Shown here: piece by piece, positions 1 through 11,956 of the stretch
Layout of the letters: the number at the start of each line of letters is the position of its first letter
Position numbering within the stretch: position 1 is the stretch's first letter
Assembly (NCBI GenBank): GCA_029948255.1
Contig: JALIZF010001633.1
Span: 377,001-441,000, forward strand
Source: Telmatactis stephensoni
Lineage: Eukaryota; Cnidaria; Anthozoa; Actiniaria; Isophelliidae
Length of the DNA stretch: 64,000 bases
Direction: 5' to 3'
Made by a program: the position numbers and the translations under genes
Notes under the pieces: model-generated
The model's database searches: none
What the model saw: only the letters and a program-made list of their open reading frames with translations
What the model was told of the DNA's origin: nothing

Positions 1-266
1 ACCCCAAATGTTTCATCATATTCCAGAACAGGTAAATTATTTCAGTACAGCAGTTTGGAAATTATATTATTTTTGAGACATTTAGGGTTTTGGTAAATAT
101 ATGATTTCTAAAATGTATATAAACATGTTGTGGTTCACTGAACCAAGTTCACTTTGAAAGCCAATTGAACTTTAGAATCTATGTGGCTAAAGGTTTGTGA
201 AATCAATTGTAACCAAATGTCGACTTGTCAGCAATTGGTCCACTAACATATTCTCTGTGTATGTAG

Positions 267-2006
267 GAGTAACTGTGATCCAGCTGTGAGAGAGAAATTG
301 CGTCAACATTATCAATTACCATATTTCTTGCCATCTGACTCTGAGACCAGCCAACAAGATTGGCTGTTCATGGGAGGTCCTGGTCTAGGGGCCCAGATAC
401 ATGTAAGAAATTTAATAATTTACATTGAAAACTACTATTAATATATCTTAAAAGATCAGAGGTAATGCTTGTTAACCAATTGATTAACAACTGAGCCACA
501 AAACATTGCCACCTTAATTGATCTACCACCAGTTAAGATACACAAACACCAATTAATTTGTTGTTCAATATGGTCGCTCCCTTGTTCCTGCCTGTTTGAC
601 GCCCAGTCATGGACCAGTGGTCCATATATGGACTACCACAAAGAAAATATAAAAACATGTTAGTGTTTTGTGTTTTGTACTCTAGCTCCTGGTGTTGGTG
701 GCCCTGAGGGCATCAATTTTAGAGGTTCATTTCTCAGTCATAGTTTGTAGGGTAAACAAAGTATTAAAAGACACCTAGGACCCATATTGAAAATCCTGTT
801 AAGTACTTTATGAAGAGCTAATTATTTTCATTTTCTGTGATCTTATGGGCAAGTTTATGAGTATACCATGATTTCCTGTAAATTGATGGGCCATTGGTTC
901 TTTTGAGAAATGGCCTGAAGAGCCCTTGGTTTGGTTGCTTGAAAGTGGGTTGGTGCTATAAACCCAGGGTTAAAATTGAACCTTTTATTAACCCTGGGTT
1001 AGTGCTAGCCTTCCTGGATCCAAATATTAATTTTGTAGTGTTAGAAGTGAAATGTTCTGATATTCCAACATTACACCACTATAGATTGACAGTGTTGAAA
1101 GGCCTTCCTGGCAAGCACAATTATCTGGCAGCAAAGTATGGACACTTATACCTCCCCCAGAATGTGAACATGTCTGTAAAACACTAAAAGCAGAAATTCA
1201 CAAAGGAGAAGTCAGTAAGTACTCAACAACATAAAAATGTGAAAAAGTACACATTTAGGCCTAAACAGCATGGATAGGTTTCTGCACTGTCACTGTCTGG
1301 CATTACTAGTATTTCATGGATTTGTCTAGTAGTAGTCTGTGATTGATTTAGGCCCTCATTCTCTTCCCCGTACCAGGGAATAGGGACATATTTGAGTAGT
1401 CCCCTTAGCATCTGCTTTCAGTCTTTCACACTGTCAGTGTGACAACACTGAAACTTAAAGGCCCACTTGGATGAAAATTGGAAACTGATTATTTCTATCT
1501 GATGAATGTAGTTAAATAACTAACTACTATCTGCCCAAAAAGTTTCATTTCAAGCTCATAATCAAAGAGAAATTTTGATATAAAGTCTAAAAGAACAAAT
1601 ATATAGTGTTGAGTAAGTGTCATTTACTCACAAGATGCAGGTATATTGATTTTTGTTCAAAACATGTATATATTCACAGAAGTCCAAAAATCCAAATTTG
1701 GAGTTAGGGTTGTTCAACTCAAATGCTAAAATACTTGACAATTTCTATTTGTCTCGTTTGAATGTAAAGAATATGTTGCTTTTGGTGATCATTGGGAGTT
1801 GTACAGATAGGTTTTACTAAGTTTCAAGCCATTTCCAATTTATTCTTATCCAAGTACCCCCTTACTGCAGACTACAGTATATATCAGCCTAATAATATTT
1901 ATCTATCAATTTGTTTGTAGTTATTGTTGACACAAATCAGTGGTTCCACAAGACTGAAGTTCTTCCTGGTGACATTAGCATAACCATTGGTGCAGAGTAT
2001 GACTAG
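267..2006 (+). CDS. JmjC / cupin-8 type Fe(II)/2-oxoglutarate dioxygenase, 3' part
   Basis: These are the last three exons of a gene that starts left of the window: 267-402, 1085-1214 and 1921-2006 (stop TAG 2004-2006). All junctions are GT-AG and in frame. The translation has the JmjC-type cupin pattern: WLFMGGPGLGAQIHID, then PSWQAQLSGSKVWTL, PPPEC, and a last exon with WFHKTEVLPGDISITIGAEYD at the C-terminus. The HxD iron-binding motif (H-I-D) is assembled across the first visible junction, and the distal His lies in WFHKT. Proteins of this family hydroxylate or demethylate protein or RNA side chains using Fe(II), oxygen and 2-oxoglutarate. I do not recognise the exact orthologue, so the substrate is unknown. 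Positions 1-266 show no exon I can support and are probably intron. The gene faces GID4 tail to tail. Confidence 0.82.
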
Positions 2007-2057
2007 ATAAACTCATTGAAATCAGAATTTCAAATAGGCAAAACAACAACACAAATA

Positions 2058-2265
2058 CCCAGGTCCAGACACAGTGCATCATTTCCTGCAACACTGCACA
2101 CCAACAGTGCTGTCCACCCCTGCAAATGTTGTGAGCAGTGTTATGCACAGTTGTTGGAAGATCAAGTTCTACTTCAGCAACATTTTCTACAACAATCTGT
2201 GCAATATTTGCAGGGGTGGACATATGGTGCAACTGTGTTGAATGCTGTACTGTGTCCAGGCCTTA
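2058..2265. mobile_element. Miniature inverted-repeat element downstream of the dioxygenase gene
   Basis: A roughly 208-bp imperfect palindrome begins 50 bp after the dioxygenase stop. The outer arms pair CAGGTCCAGACACAGTGC with the complement of ACTGTGTCCAGGCCTTAA. The inner arms pair GTCCACCCCTGCAAAT with ATTTGCAGGGGTGGAC. Foldback symmetry explains the overlapping short open frames on both strands here, which are not genes. It probably lies in the 3' UTR of the dioxygenase transcript. The class of element is not known. Confidence 0.6.
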
Positions 2266-2446
2266 ATTGTACCTTTCTTAAGTAAAAAGCATGAAGCATT
2301 AATTTATAAAGAATACATATTTATGACAAAAGATAAGATAGACACCAAGTATGTGGATGCAAGAGTTTGCACATTTTTGAGTCATTGAACATATTTTCTC
2401 AAGTACTGATTATAGCAATGAAAATAGAAAAACTGCACAGAGATAA

Positions 2447-2452
2447 AATAAA
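2447..2452 (+). terminator. Possible poly(A) signal of the dioxygenase gene
   Basis: An AATAAA lies 440 bp after the dioxygenase stop codon, within an A-rich stretch. It is the first canonical signal on this strand that I noticed after the inverted-repeat element. Transcript data would be needed to confirm its use. Confidence 0.3.
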
Positions 2453-3083
2453 ATAACTTCAGACAAATAGTACTAAAATTCCTTCATATTTATTCAACTT
2501 CTCTAATAGCCTGTCTCTTCCTAACTGTACCAACACTCTGTGTAAAATAACATTAAAAATATCTAGTAATCAATGGCATGGATGTACATTGTACAAGCCA
2601 CTCCACAAATATATCAAACTTTGCTTCTGTTTTCAAACCAAGAAATTGATTAAATTGTATTTGTTGTAATGCTTTGTTACAATAGCAACAATGACATAAC
2701 CTGGATATGATTTGTTAATAATAACTTACTAATATTGATATTCAGAGTAATATTGTACTATGCATTTAGCTTGTTTGTACACAACACAGCCACTTAAATG
2801 AGACCAACTAATAGGACACAAACCTCTCCATATAACTCGGAACTCTATTCCTTGATAAGGTGGGTCTTAGACTAAAACTGCTGTTCATACAGAGAGATTG
2901 GCATGTTATTTAAGTTGTATCTTAGATGCATAAATGGCTCTGATGTTACTCATTGTAAACTAGCCTGTTTTGCATTACTAAAACAATAGCTGGTCAATGT
3001 AATATTGTATTGTACCTACATGTGCTATACATTCATACAGTGCATTGTGCACAATAAATGATATTGTGGTTACCATGACGATG

Positions 3084-6000
3084 CTATCTAAACTCATATA
3101 TAGGTTGACTGTGGTCTGGAATATGTGTTAGGTTCAGAGACTGAAACCATTCAGAGCTCCGATGATAATAATATCCTTCAATAGAAGCTGTTGATTTTTG
3201 TAAACATATGTAATAGAAGCCTGCAAATGATGCTCCATTGATGTCACGAATCTTGTGGTCAGGGACAAGGAACTGCTCCTATGGGAAATAATATGAAATT
3301 AGACTTTATTTTAAGCTATATAAAATGGGGAGAGCCTGCACCAATAGTTATTTTTTATTGCCTTGATTGCATGTAATCACAATGAAAGAACCTCTTTCCC
3401 CCCCCCCCCCCCCCCCCCAACTAACCCTCCATGGTGAGGGTGCAGCAATGCTGGTCAAAGAGGGAAACATTTACAGCTCTTAAGAACAACAACAGCAAGG
3501 TACCTCTTCACTCACCTCCCTCCCAGTTTTACCCTTGATGAAAAGGTTGTAGCCAGGCTAGTCAAACAGGGCAAACATTAGTGAACTTTTGATCTGACTA
3601 GGAGTATGAGAATGAGTACAAGTTTTGAAATCGGTCCCTGTGTTCATTCTTGAATTTAATTGTAGTAGATTTCCAATTTTTTACAATGTAAAGTATCAAG
3701 AACACAGCCAATTTTAATAGTTCTTGTACTTGTAGTCAGATCTGAAGTTTGCTATTAAAGGTGTCAAGAGATATAGATGACTGGAAAGCTATGACACAAA
3801 ATGGATGTGAAATAACTCCTACCCTGAGTAAAAAATACTCTAGTAAAATACAGCTTTTGTACTTACTTTCCACCTCATGAAAACAAAGTCTAAATTATCC
3901 AGTTGAGTGTAATCAAAGGTGTCTGAATTAAAGGTTTTTGCAAACTGATAAAAAGCCAGGAACTTGCCCTTTAAAAAAATAAGATGCATTTTTAGCTGGA
4001 AGGCCAGTAGATAATTCAAAACGTTTATAGTAAGTATAATCCATTGCTCAGTTTTAATATGGAATATTCATTATTTGATACAGATTGATCAATATTAGTT
4101 TTGGGATTATTATTATGTCTCTCACTACAACTATAATGAACTATTCTACCATGTGACATTCAACTCTTGTTGATTAATTTTCCAAAGGAGAAAAATCAGA
4201 GGACTCAGAAAAAATATTTGTGGTTGTGAGAGAACATTCAACAAACTTGGTTCACATATGGCCTGAACCATGAATCTGGGCCACAGAGGTGCAAGCAAGA
4301 TCAGAGCTTTACCACCATGCCACCATTTTCTTCCATGAGGAAAATACTTGACTTACCCAATGTTTTCTGTCCACATCCTCATCGGCATCCTAAAAACAAG
4401 AATTCTAGACTTTAGTTGTTATAGCTTAGCATGGTGTGCATGACATATGGTCCTATGATTTCTCCATTGAAACACTTTGTTTTTGAACTTCTATAAACCA
4501 GCTGTGAATTTTATAAACAATGGTCCCCTGATTATTTTTTCACGCTTTTTGCCTACAGAAATGCACACGCACAGAAAAACTGCTTCTAAGCACTCGCATT
4601 TTCATACATATTGAAAGTTTGACCTTCCATGTGAAATAAAGAAGATAAATCAAGCTATTGCAAATGAAAATTTGAGAAAATATGCTTCAAAAGTCATGCT
4701 TTGCCTACAATTAGGATGCATGCACAATCTTGTTTGATGATGTACATTGTAGAAACTAGGCAACACATCTATGATAATGGACAATTCCCCTAAGCATATG
4801 CCAGAAGGGAGTCTACATTTATTCCATGGAATAATGTTCATACAAGTTCAAAATGGTAAGGTAGTACTCTTGTTATAGAACAGTTTTCATACAAGTGAGA
4901 AACTTACTGCACCGTACTGTGACTGTGTCAGTACCATAATGTCTATAAAAACATTCCAAATTACTGCTGTAACTGTACTTTTTTAATTTAAGAAGCTTTA
5001 GCCACTCCAACACTGGAGTGGCATGGCCCTCACAACAGAGCGAGGCTCCATTAATAGTACTGTGCATTGAGTGTAACTGGTACAGTCAGTTTCCCAGTCA
5101 TATGAAAACTGCTCTACTGTAACAGTATGAACACCACATCCCTGGCCATGAACCTGGGCCACAGTGTCAATGATTACCCTTTGGAGGGGTGCAGTGTAGT
5201 TGGGGGTACAAACTGTCTAGAGGATTTAGAGCATGTTTTAAGTAAGTATCTAGAAGAAAAGAGACTAAAGTCATCTTAGAAGCATGCACACCCCTTCCCT
5301 AAATTCATCTCTGATGAATCCTGATTAACTATATTTTCACATGACATAACTACTTAATTGTGCAATAGAAAATTGTCTTCTCTTCAAAAGGAAGAAATCA
5401 TAAGTGATCATCCATGGTTACCATGGTTACCACCTTGTCACCAGGGAGGGGCACATCCCTGTTATGGCATCCCATAGTATGGCACCTAAGTCTATTAACC
5501 TAATTTAAACATTTACCCATTTTCTTGTTAGGAAGGGGTGTTTTCTTCCTATAACTTCACCATCAAAGTATGTTGTAAGTGTTGGGAACTCCTGAAACAG
5601 TAAAATCACCTCATCATCTGCATTCATCTTTTAGCTATTCTGAGTATCATAAATGCCAAACCAACATTTGTCAAAATATAAAAGATCAACAAAACGGCAA
5701 TAAAGAGGTTGGACAAGTATATAATTCAAGAGTGGATTCAATACAATCTACTTAAAATCACTCGAAAAGTTAAAAGGGCTTAAAATCCATTTACAAAAAA
5801 AGTCTCTAAAACATGGAGTAAGCCTCCAATTTGAAAATAAAATAAATGACGATTTTTGAAGACAGTTCATACGAAACGTTTGGTATATCATATCTGATTT
5901 CCCACTTTGATTTGTAGGCATACCTCAGTTAACTCTTTAATCTTCAAATATCCACACAGGAAAGCATTTTCATCATCGACATGCTACAAAACAGTCCAGC

Positions 6001-6224
6001 ATTGAATTATAAAACGAGTTTCAATAATGAATAGTTCAAAAAAGTTGTAGGTAATCACTCAGTTTGACATCCAAACAAACCTGTAAAACTACTTCAACAT
6101 CGTAACGATTCCCTTTGCTTTTCTGATGTCCCTGGAATCGGGAGCCACTGTAGAGTAATGACTGGGCAAGACCGGGTTGTTTAGTGCTAGGGGGAAGAGG
6201 ATTTGAAGCAACTTTTCCCGGCAT
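3084..6224 (-). CDS. GID4: GID4 (VID24-like) substrate receptor of the CTLH/GID E3 ubiquitin ligase, complete
   Basis: Six exons on the minus strand: 6081-6224, 5924-5983, 5517-5591, 4357-4389, 3867-3968 and 3084-3278. Lengths of 144, 60, 75, 33, 102 and 195 bp are all multiples of three, so every intron is phase 0. The product is 202 residues, close to the vertebrate protein without its variable N-terminus. Recognisable blocks include [92 protein letters not shown] and [19 protein letters not shown], ending in PIYEFR. In yeast and mammals this beta-barrel protein binds N-terminal proline degrons and brings targets to the CTLH ligase. The ATG at 6224 is the first in frame and gives the expected N-terminus. 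GTPBP1 ends only about 545 bp upstream on the same strand. Confidence 0.96.
3398..3418. repeat. Poly-C tract of 21 bases
   Basis: An uninterrupted run of 21 C residues (poly-G on the gene strand) lies in the last intron of GID4. Homopolymers like this are prone to sequencing and assembly length error. Confidence 0.9.
4245..4325 (-). repeat. tRNA-derived SINE-like fragment in a GID4 intron
   Basis: On the minus strand a GGCATGGTGGTAAAGC block resembles a pol III A box. It is followed about 35 bp later by GGCCCAGATTC, resembling a degraded B box. The spacing fits a tRNA-derived SINE head. No tail or target-site duplication was defined, so this is tentative. Confidence 0.35.
4876..5116. mobile_element. 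Family-A miniature inverted-repeat element, copy in a GID4 intron
   Basis: The ends are inverted: AGAACAGTTTTCATACAAG on the left and CATATGAAAACTGCTCT on the right. The body carries the family's shared block TGTCAGTACCATAATGTCTA followed by TAAAAACATTCC. About 70 bp of unrelated sequence (roughly 4978-5050) interrupts the right half. It belongs to the same family as copies near 8.2, 10.5, 19.5, 19.9, 38.8 and 40.5 kb. Confidence 0.7.
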
Positions 6225-6295
6225 TTTCTCCTTTCCTTCTCTTCACTGTTTTCACGTAAACCTTTTGAATAACAGGACAAAGGATTGTGGGTATG

Positions 6296-6305
6296 GTCAC
6301 GTGAC
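6296..6305. promoter_or_regulatory. GTCACGTGAC palindromic E-box in the GID4 promoter
   Basis: The 10-bp palindrome GTCACGTGAC lies 72-81 bp upstream of the GID4 start codon, in the short gap between GID4 and the upstream GTPBP1. It matches the high-affinity site of USF and MiT/TFE-type bHLH-zip factors (the CLEAR-like element). Whether it is bound here is inference from motif and position. Confidence 0.5.
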
Positions 6306-6769
6306 TGGCACAGGAATCCCAAACCATTTACCCACGAGTTATTTTGGTTACCTTAATTTGTTCTTTGGTTTTATTTTTCAAAAAACTGAGGTAAGTGCTT
6401 GAATTTGATTAATTTAATGGTGCGATATTTTAAAAGGTTTTTTCAAAACTTGTTCGCAACATTTTCTTTATTTCCTTATATCTTCCACTCTTCATATCTT
6501 TCTACCTGTTCCTTTCAATATTACTGCACTTCTTATTTTACATTTTCAGTGCCTCATCTGTTTCAAATCTTATGTACATGTTTGTTGTGATTTTGATGAG
6601 TGTAATCATTCTGTCCTTGGTAGTTCATAATCCATTCCTCTTGTTCTCCTTTCTTCTGATGTGACTGATGAAAAGTCTAATCAAGGCAATTTGAAGGCCT
6701 CTTATGGTGGATGTTACATTATGCTTTACAGAAATAATTTAAGTGATTGCTAACACTTAACACTACATG

Positions 6770-9700
6770 TTACGACGCTGATGTTGATGCATGTGCAGAA
6801 TGTCCCTCTTTAGCACGTGACACATGACCTCTTCCAGGCCCACGGTGCTTTATTTTACCCGCAACTTGAGGGGGTGGGTGAGCGTCTGGATCTATATGAA
6901 GTATGGTCCCCACAGCTTTTGTTCGTCCTTCTCTAAAGATCATCCTGGTATTGGGTTTAAGGTATTCTGGGTGTTTTATAAAGCGAAAGGTAACATTTGC
7001 CTTGTCGCCTGTTCTTAGGTGTGGTTGACTCATTTTGATTATTGTTGCTGTTTGTCGTAGGCTGTTACAATGAACTGTGGAATAAATACACAGCATTAAT
7101 AAATAATTATTATAGTAAAGGACTGCATCACCTTTTACGTGGATAAACAAGTTCCCGAGGGTGGTAGTTCCTTCAGCAAGAAGCTGATCCCCCAAGAAGC
7201 CGAGAGGGCCCTCTTTACCCATGGATGAAATGAGATCAAATGCCCTACATAAGCATAGGGTCCTTACCATTGCAAGACAAATAATCATAACTTTTCAAAC
7301 TGGAATTTTAAGTCAATACTTACTCATAGCTTGGTATTTACAACTAATGGTGGTAGGATGGTGAAGAATTAATACTTCAGCATCAAATTCCCAGCAGGAT
7401 TGTGGCTTGAGTTTCTTGTCAACCATGACCATTCCCTTGCGGATATGAGATCTCTTGATCTGTAACAAAATATTGTACAAAAGAATTTGATTTTGTTGAG
7501 GGCTTTATAAGCAAGAGTCATTTACAACTATAAATATGTGCTGTATGAAATATTTCCAAGAAATAATTGAGAATGATCAGGGACAGAGAAATTTTAAAGC
7601 TCTGATGGAGCTTGAACCCACAACCTTCTGATCACTTTGTTATGCTTTAAACCACTGAGGTATATCATTATTAGTTTTAAAACAGTCTTTTGACAGGAAT
7701 TATTTATGGAAAACAGATTGCCAACTCAATGTTCAGAAGACTGAACGATCACTAATGTGAAGTATTCAACTTTACAATACCTTTTTAAGAGAGAATGATG
7801 CTGTTTGTCCACCACGTACTTCTTTAACAGGCATTCTTTTCCTGTGTATACTTCTTATAGAAATTGGATGGAATTGTCCTAAGGGGTCTGGACCAAGTAG
7901 TAATGTATCATTCAGTCGAATAACTCCCTGCATACATGTACCTGAGATTACAGTACCAACACCCTAGAAATGCAAGGTTGACTAGTAAGTGTAATAAGGA
8001 GAGGTTTTTCTTTGTGTTAAAATGTTCATTTACTTAAAGTAACTAGATGGCCATTTAAGTTGCACAATACATAACAGCCAGTACAGCAGACAACACACAA
8101 CAGTTTTGATATGACTGTGAAAATGGCATGGTTATGGCACAGCATGGTTACAGCAGGAATTTAGAATGTTTTTATAGACAACAAGGCACTGACACAGGTA
8201 CAGCACAGCTTATTTTACACTCACACAAAAACTGCTTGAGCAGTATTCATATGAGTGAGAAATAGATAGTGCTGTGTTGTGACCATTTCAGTACCATGTC
8301 TATAAAATCATTTATAATTTCTGCTATAACTGCTTCGTGCCCTTTTGACAGTCATACAAAATCTGCCCTTACAGCGCACATAAAACTTACTGGCACAGAG
8401 TAAGTGTCATCAATCTGGAACTCTGCTGGTTCATCATCATGGCTATCAGACCTTACACTTAGTAGGTTCATAAACATTTTTAGCAAATCTAGATTTTCAC
8501 CAGTCACGTTGGACACTTGGAAGATTGGACAAACCCTAGAAAAGAACAAAACTGTATTGAATAATCCTGTAAATTCTAACCTAAGGTTTCAGTAGCAACA
8601 TAACTACAAGTTCTATGGACAAACTGAAGATGTGCAAATGCACTGTTGTTCATCAGTGCTTGTGTGTGTTCGTTTGTTTGTTTTGTTTTGTTTGTTTTGT
8701 TATTTCTCTAACAAAATCCCACAGTTTCTTATGCTCATGCATATTGTAAGAGTAAAAGAGGTTTTTAAGTACTCACTTTTCAGACATAAAGTTTGTTGCT
8801 GATACAACAACATCATCACTGTTTTGCACAAATACAGGGATTTTACGACAGCCTGGTGACTTGAGTATTCTTGTTAACAGTTTCATAGTTTCTTGAAGAA
8901 CATTTGGTGGACACATATCTATCTTTGTAACAACTACAAAGACTGGAACATTTAAAGCCAAGGCCAAACCTAGATGTTCTGCAGTAATCAAAATAAACAC
9001 ATTTTAAAGTTTTCCAGGAAAAAATGATTGTCAGCGGTAATTCCAGTGCAAAGACAGAAATGAGGTATTTAATACTCCTATATTTATATAATACTTGGTA
9101 TATTATGCATGCTTTGATTGGTTGAGAACCATGTGTGATTAAAGTACATATGCACAGATGACATCACATAAACTTATGCATGCTCTGATTGGCTGAAATG
9201 CTTTGATAAATATTATATAAAAACAAATACATTCCATTTTTCTGTGGGTTTGTACTCAAAGTGTGGTGAGTACAACAGTCACACACTCAACTTTGTCTCA
9301 CATTCTGATGCCATCTGTTAATCTATTAGAGTACAGATGCACAGAAAAATATAATCTTTATGTTAAATATCCTATAGTTGTTAATAGTTGTTGTTAACAG
9401 TTTTAACAATACCTTTTGTCATTCCAATAATACCAGCATTAGAACCAACCATTAACATAGCAAAGTCTGGCACATGACCAGTCATCCCAAATATTGTGGT
9501 TTTCAGGTACTTCTCATGTCCAGCCAAATCTATAAATGTTATTACCTGTAACATGTGCAATAACAAACCATTAAAATAGCAGGGACAACATTTGAAAGTT
9601 CTTTATATTACATAAAACAATAAATACCTTGGAAGATTTTTTGCATATTCTCAACCAGTCTTGCCCTCCACCTAAATAAAATATTTGACAACTGCATCAA

Positions 9701-11956
9701 TGAACCAGAACAAGCATCTCCTTCAACATAATACACATTAGGGACTGGTTTCTGGGAGGACCATTAGTGCTAATTGAGCTTTCTGGAACACTGATGGCAT
9801 GACACTGCTACATGAAATAAATAGACCAAATCTAACTTGTACGACCAATGGATGACTAACCAATGTCCAACAAACCACCAATAAAGCAACTGAGAGACCA
9901 CCAACAGTTGGCCAACAAGGGATTTAGTACATTATTCTATACTTTTACCCTCATAATATTTGTTAATTTTCTGCCCCTGATGATGGCTGCTTAGCCCACA
10001 TACTAGCTGATCAATTCAAAATTTACTTGCTTGAAGAAACATATAATACAGTTCTGATGTTAAAATGAATAGTTATAATTGGGTATTTTGGAATAATTGA
10101 CTGCATTCTTACCATGAGCTTCAGGTTTGTTCACTACATTCCCTTGACCATCAAAACCAAGAATATCATTCCCTACACTGCTAGTTCTTCCAGACTCCAT
10201 TTCATGTTTGTGTCGAAACAGCTTTTGCCGTGCTGTACCACGCCCATTATCCAGTTCACCATGTGTTAATACTCCTAGTAGTGTGCTTTTACCAGCATCA
10301 ACATTACCAACAACTGCCACTCTACAATAGAATTTTGGTTTTACTTTTCATTCAAAATAAAGGAAAACACAAGTCACTGTTTATTATCAGTTTTGTATAA
10401 ATATTGTGAAACAGATTGTGCCATGTCATGGACATGCCAGTGTTGTGATGTCTAGAGTAGATTTAGTGTGAAATGGACGTGCTATACCTTGCTAGTGTTA
10501 TGTCTATAAAAACATTTAGATATTTCCATGGTAACCATAACATGCCGTGATCATGTCATTTTCACAGCCATATGAATACTACTTTATAAAACATTTGGAA
10601 TTCATGCACTGATTGTGCTGTGCTACGACAGTACACAGTCATATAAAAGCTGCTTTATTAAAGTTACTTAAAAATTGTATTTTAAAAAATAGTCTTTCAT
10701 TGATAGCAGGTTTATATATTTTTATGAATTCTCACCTGACTTCCATGAAATCATTTTCTTCTAGAACTTTTCGCACAAGAAATTCTCCCACCATTCCTTG
10801 CTCTGCAGACTTTTCCCTTAGAAGTACAGCAGTGGCTTTGCAAGTCTGGGCCATTAAGGTTAGAGTTGCTACAGATGCTTTATAATCATCAGCATTAAGA
10901 CCATTACTGGTACCTTCTGTATGGAAAACCAATAATATTAAAGGTGAACCTTGATGGGATGCAGTTGTCACTTGGAAAGTTATTATAAATGTCTGTTTGT
11001 GTCATCATCTGTGAAATTTTCTGGAAAAAATCTGAGCCCAGATGGTGTATGAAGCTGTGACCTTTTGAGTACTGGTCAGCTACTCTTGCAACTGCAATTC
11101 TGGGGTTCTTGTAGCAAGCAAGGTAGTACAATCATATTTGTACTCAGATCACATGATGAATGCATGATTACTAAATATAGCTAACTGCACTAACTTTAAT
11201 CTGGCCCTTTCAAAAACATTGCAAAATAGAAAAAGAGAGCTTATGAATGAATCACCATTATCTTGTGTGAATTCTAAAATAAGATTAAAAACTTACCACC
11301 AGTTCCAACTTCAAAAATTGTTTCCCCGTGACCATTTTCAAGCCGCTGTGTCAAATTATTTACCAGGGCATCAAACTGTAAATCACCAGGGCAAACCAAT
11401 GCTGTCTAATTTGTGAAAAATATATAAATAAAATAAAATAAAATAAAATAAAATAAATAAATAAATAAATTTTGACTATAAACAATACTATAAGCAATAG
11501 TTGACATTTTGATGTCACTGACATCGTTTTCAAATATCAAATAAATAAATAAACAAACAAATAAATAAATAAAATCTTTTCAGCAGATACATAAATGTCA
11601 ACACTTCTCTGTAAATGAAAGTCTGAGAGATTTCTTGTGTTAGGTATGAATGTAAACAAGGGTCTGGTGACAGAGCATTTCAAAATCTATGAAAAGTACA
11701 TTTGAATAACATATTATATATTATATATTATATATTATATATTATATATATATAATAACTTATCTAAACCACTCACTCGAGGGTCAGTATTTTCATGGAT
11801 ACCATTAAGTTCCCCATCATCAAATATCCCTTCAGGGTCTGGAGCAAAGAGATTGACTGCACCATTGTGTAGATGGTTGTTGCTATCACTCTTCTCTGGT
11901 ATTAAACTAGCTGACAGTTTTTCTTGTACATTGATGGTTTCTGCAGCAGCACTCAT
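6770..11956 (-). CDS. GTPBP1: GTPBP1, EF-1alpha/SelB-like translational GTPase, complete
   Basis: Eleven coding exons on the minus strand: 11777-11956, 11297-11405, 10736-10916, 10113-10321, 9628-9671, 9413-9545, 8777-8978, 8391-8535, 7781-7963, 7324-7459 and 6770-7074. They sum to 1827 bp and 608 residues, with every junction in frame. The GTPase motifs are intact: G1 GNVDAGKST (residues 162-170), G3 DLAGH (247-251) and G4 TKID (303-306). Translation-factor beta-barrel domains follow ([38 protein letters not shown]). Like its vertebrate homologue, it should act in elongation and mRNA turnover on ribosomes in the cytoplasm. The C-terminus is shorter than in vertebrates and ends in a basic then Ser/Ala-rich tail. 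ATG 11956 follows a splice acceptor by only 4 bp, so a 5' non-coding exon must exist upstream. Confidence 0.95.
7572..7680 (-). repeat. tRNA-derived SINE or tRNA pseudogene in a GTPBP1 intron
   Basis: Read on the minus strand, TACCTCAGTGGTTTAAAGC resembles a tRNA A box and GGTTGTGGGTTCAAGCTC a B box, spaced as in a tRNA. There is no clean acceptor stem or anticodon arm, so this is a SINE head or decayed tRNA copy rather than a working tRNA gene. A related sequence appears near 11020-11110. Confidence 0.5.
8101..8370. mobile_element. Two family-A inverted-repeat elements joined head to head, GTPBP1 intron
   Basis: The left half (about 8101-8237) carries the family-A body in reverse orientation (GAATGTTTTTATAGACA). 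The right half (8238-8370) carries it forward (CAGTACCATGTCTATAAAA). The two meet at the palindrome CTGCTTGAGCAG. Both are diverged relatives of the copies at 19.9 and 40.4 kb. Confidence 0.55.
9083..9360. mobile_element. Two-hairpin composite non-autonomous element, copy 1 (GTPBP1 intron)
   Basis: Two adjacent foldbacks occur together. The first (about 9083-9220) pairs TATTATGCATGCTTTGATTG with CTTATGCATGCTCTGATTGG reversed. The second (9221-9360) starts at CATTCCATTTTTCTGTG and ends near GCACAGAAAAATATAAT. The same pair, inverted as a unit, occurs in a KIF19 intron at 27757-28060, so the two hairpins move or are inherited together. Confidence 0.65.
10467..10655. mobile_element. Diverged family-A element, GTPBP1 intron
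   Basis: It contains the shared body GTTATGTCTATAAAAACATT, the CCATGGTAACCATAACATGC block and right ends ACAGCCATATGAATACTACT and ACAGTCATATAAAAGCTGC. The duplicated right end suggests two overlapping or tandem partial copies. Confidence 0.5.
11020..11110 (-). repeat. SINE-like tRNA-related fragment, GTPBP1 intron
   Basis: On the minus strand AGTAGCTGACCAGTACTC and AAAGGTCACAGCTTCA resemble degraded A and B boxes, in the same order as the fragment at 7572-7680. Decay is heavy, and this call rests on arrangement rather than close identity. Confidence 0.35.
11424..11470. repeat. AAATA/AAAT microsatellite
   Basis: Tandem AAATA units grade into AAAT units in the first coding intron of GTPBP1. 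A second AAAT-rich tract lies at about 11538-11573. Confidence 0.85.
11711..11757. repeat. AT-rich ATATTAT satellite next to GTPBP1 exon
   Basis: Tandem TATATTA units lie about 20 bp below the donor of the first coding exon of GTPBP1 (exon end 11777). Confidence 0.85.

Noticed and set aside
894..1187. 97-codon frame overlapping the second dioxygenase exon
   Set aside because: It is in a different frame from the JmjC exon 1085-1214, which has conserved residues and splice sites.
2016..2285. Overlapping frames on both strands after the dioxygenase gene
   Set aside because: Explained by the inverted repeat at 2058-2265.
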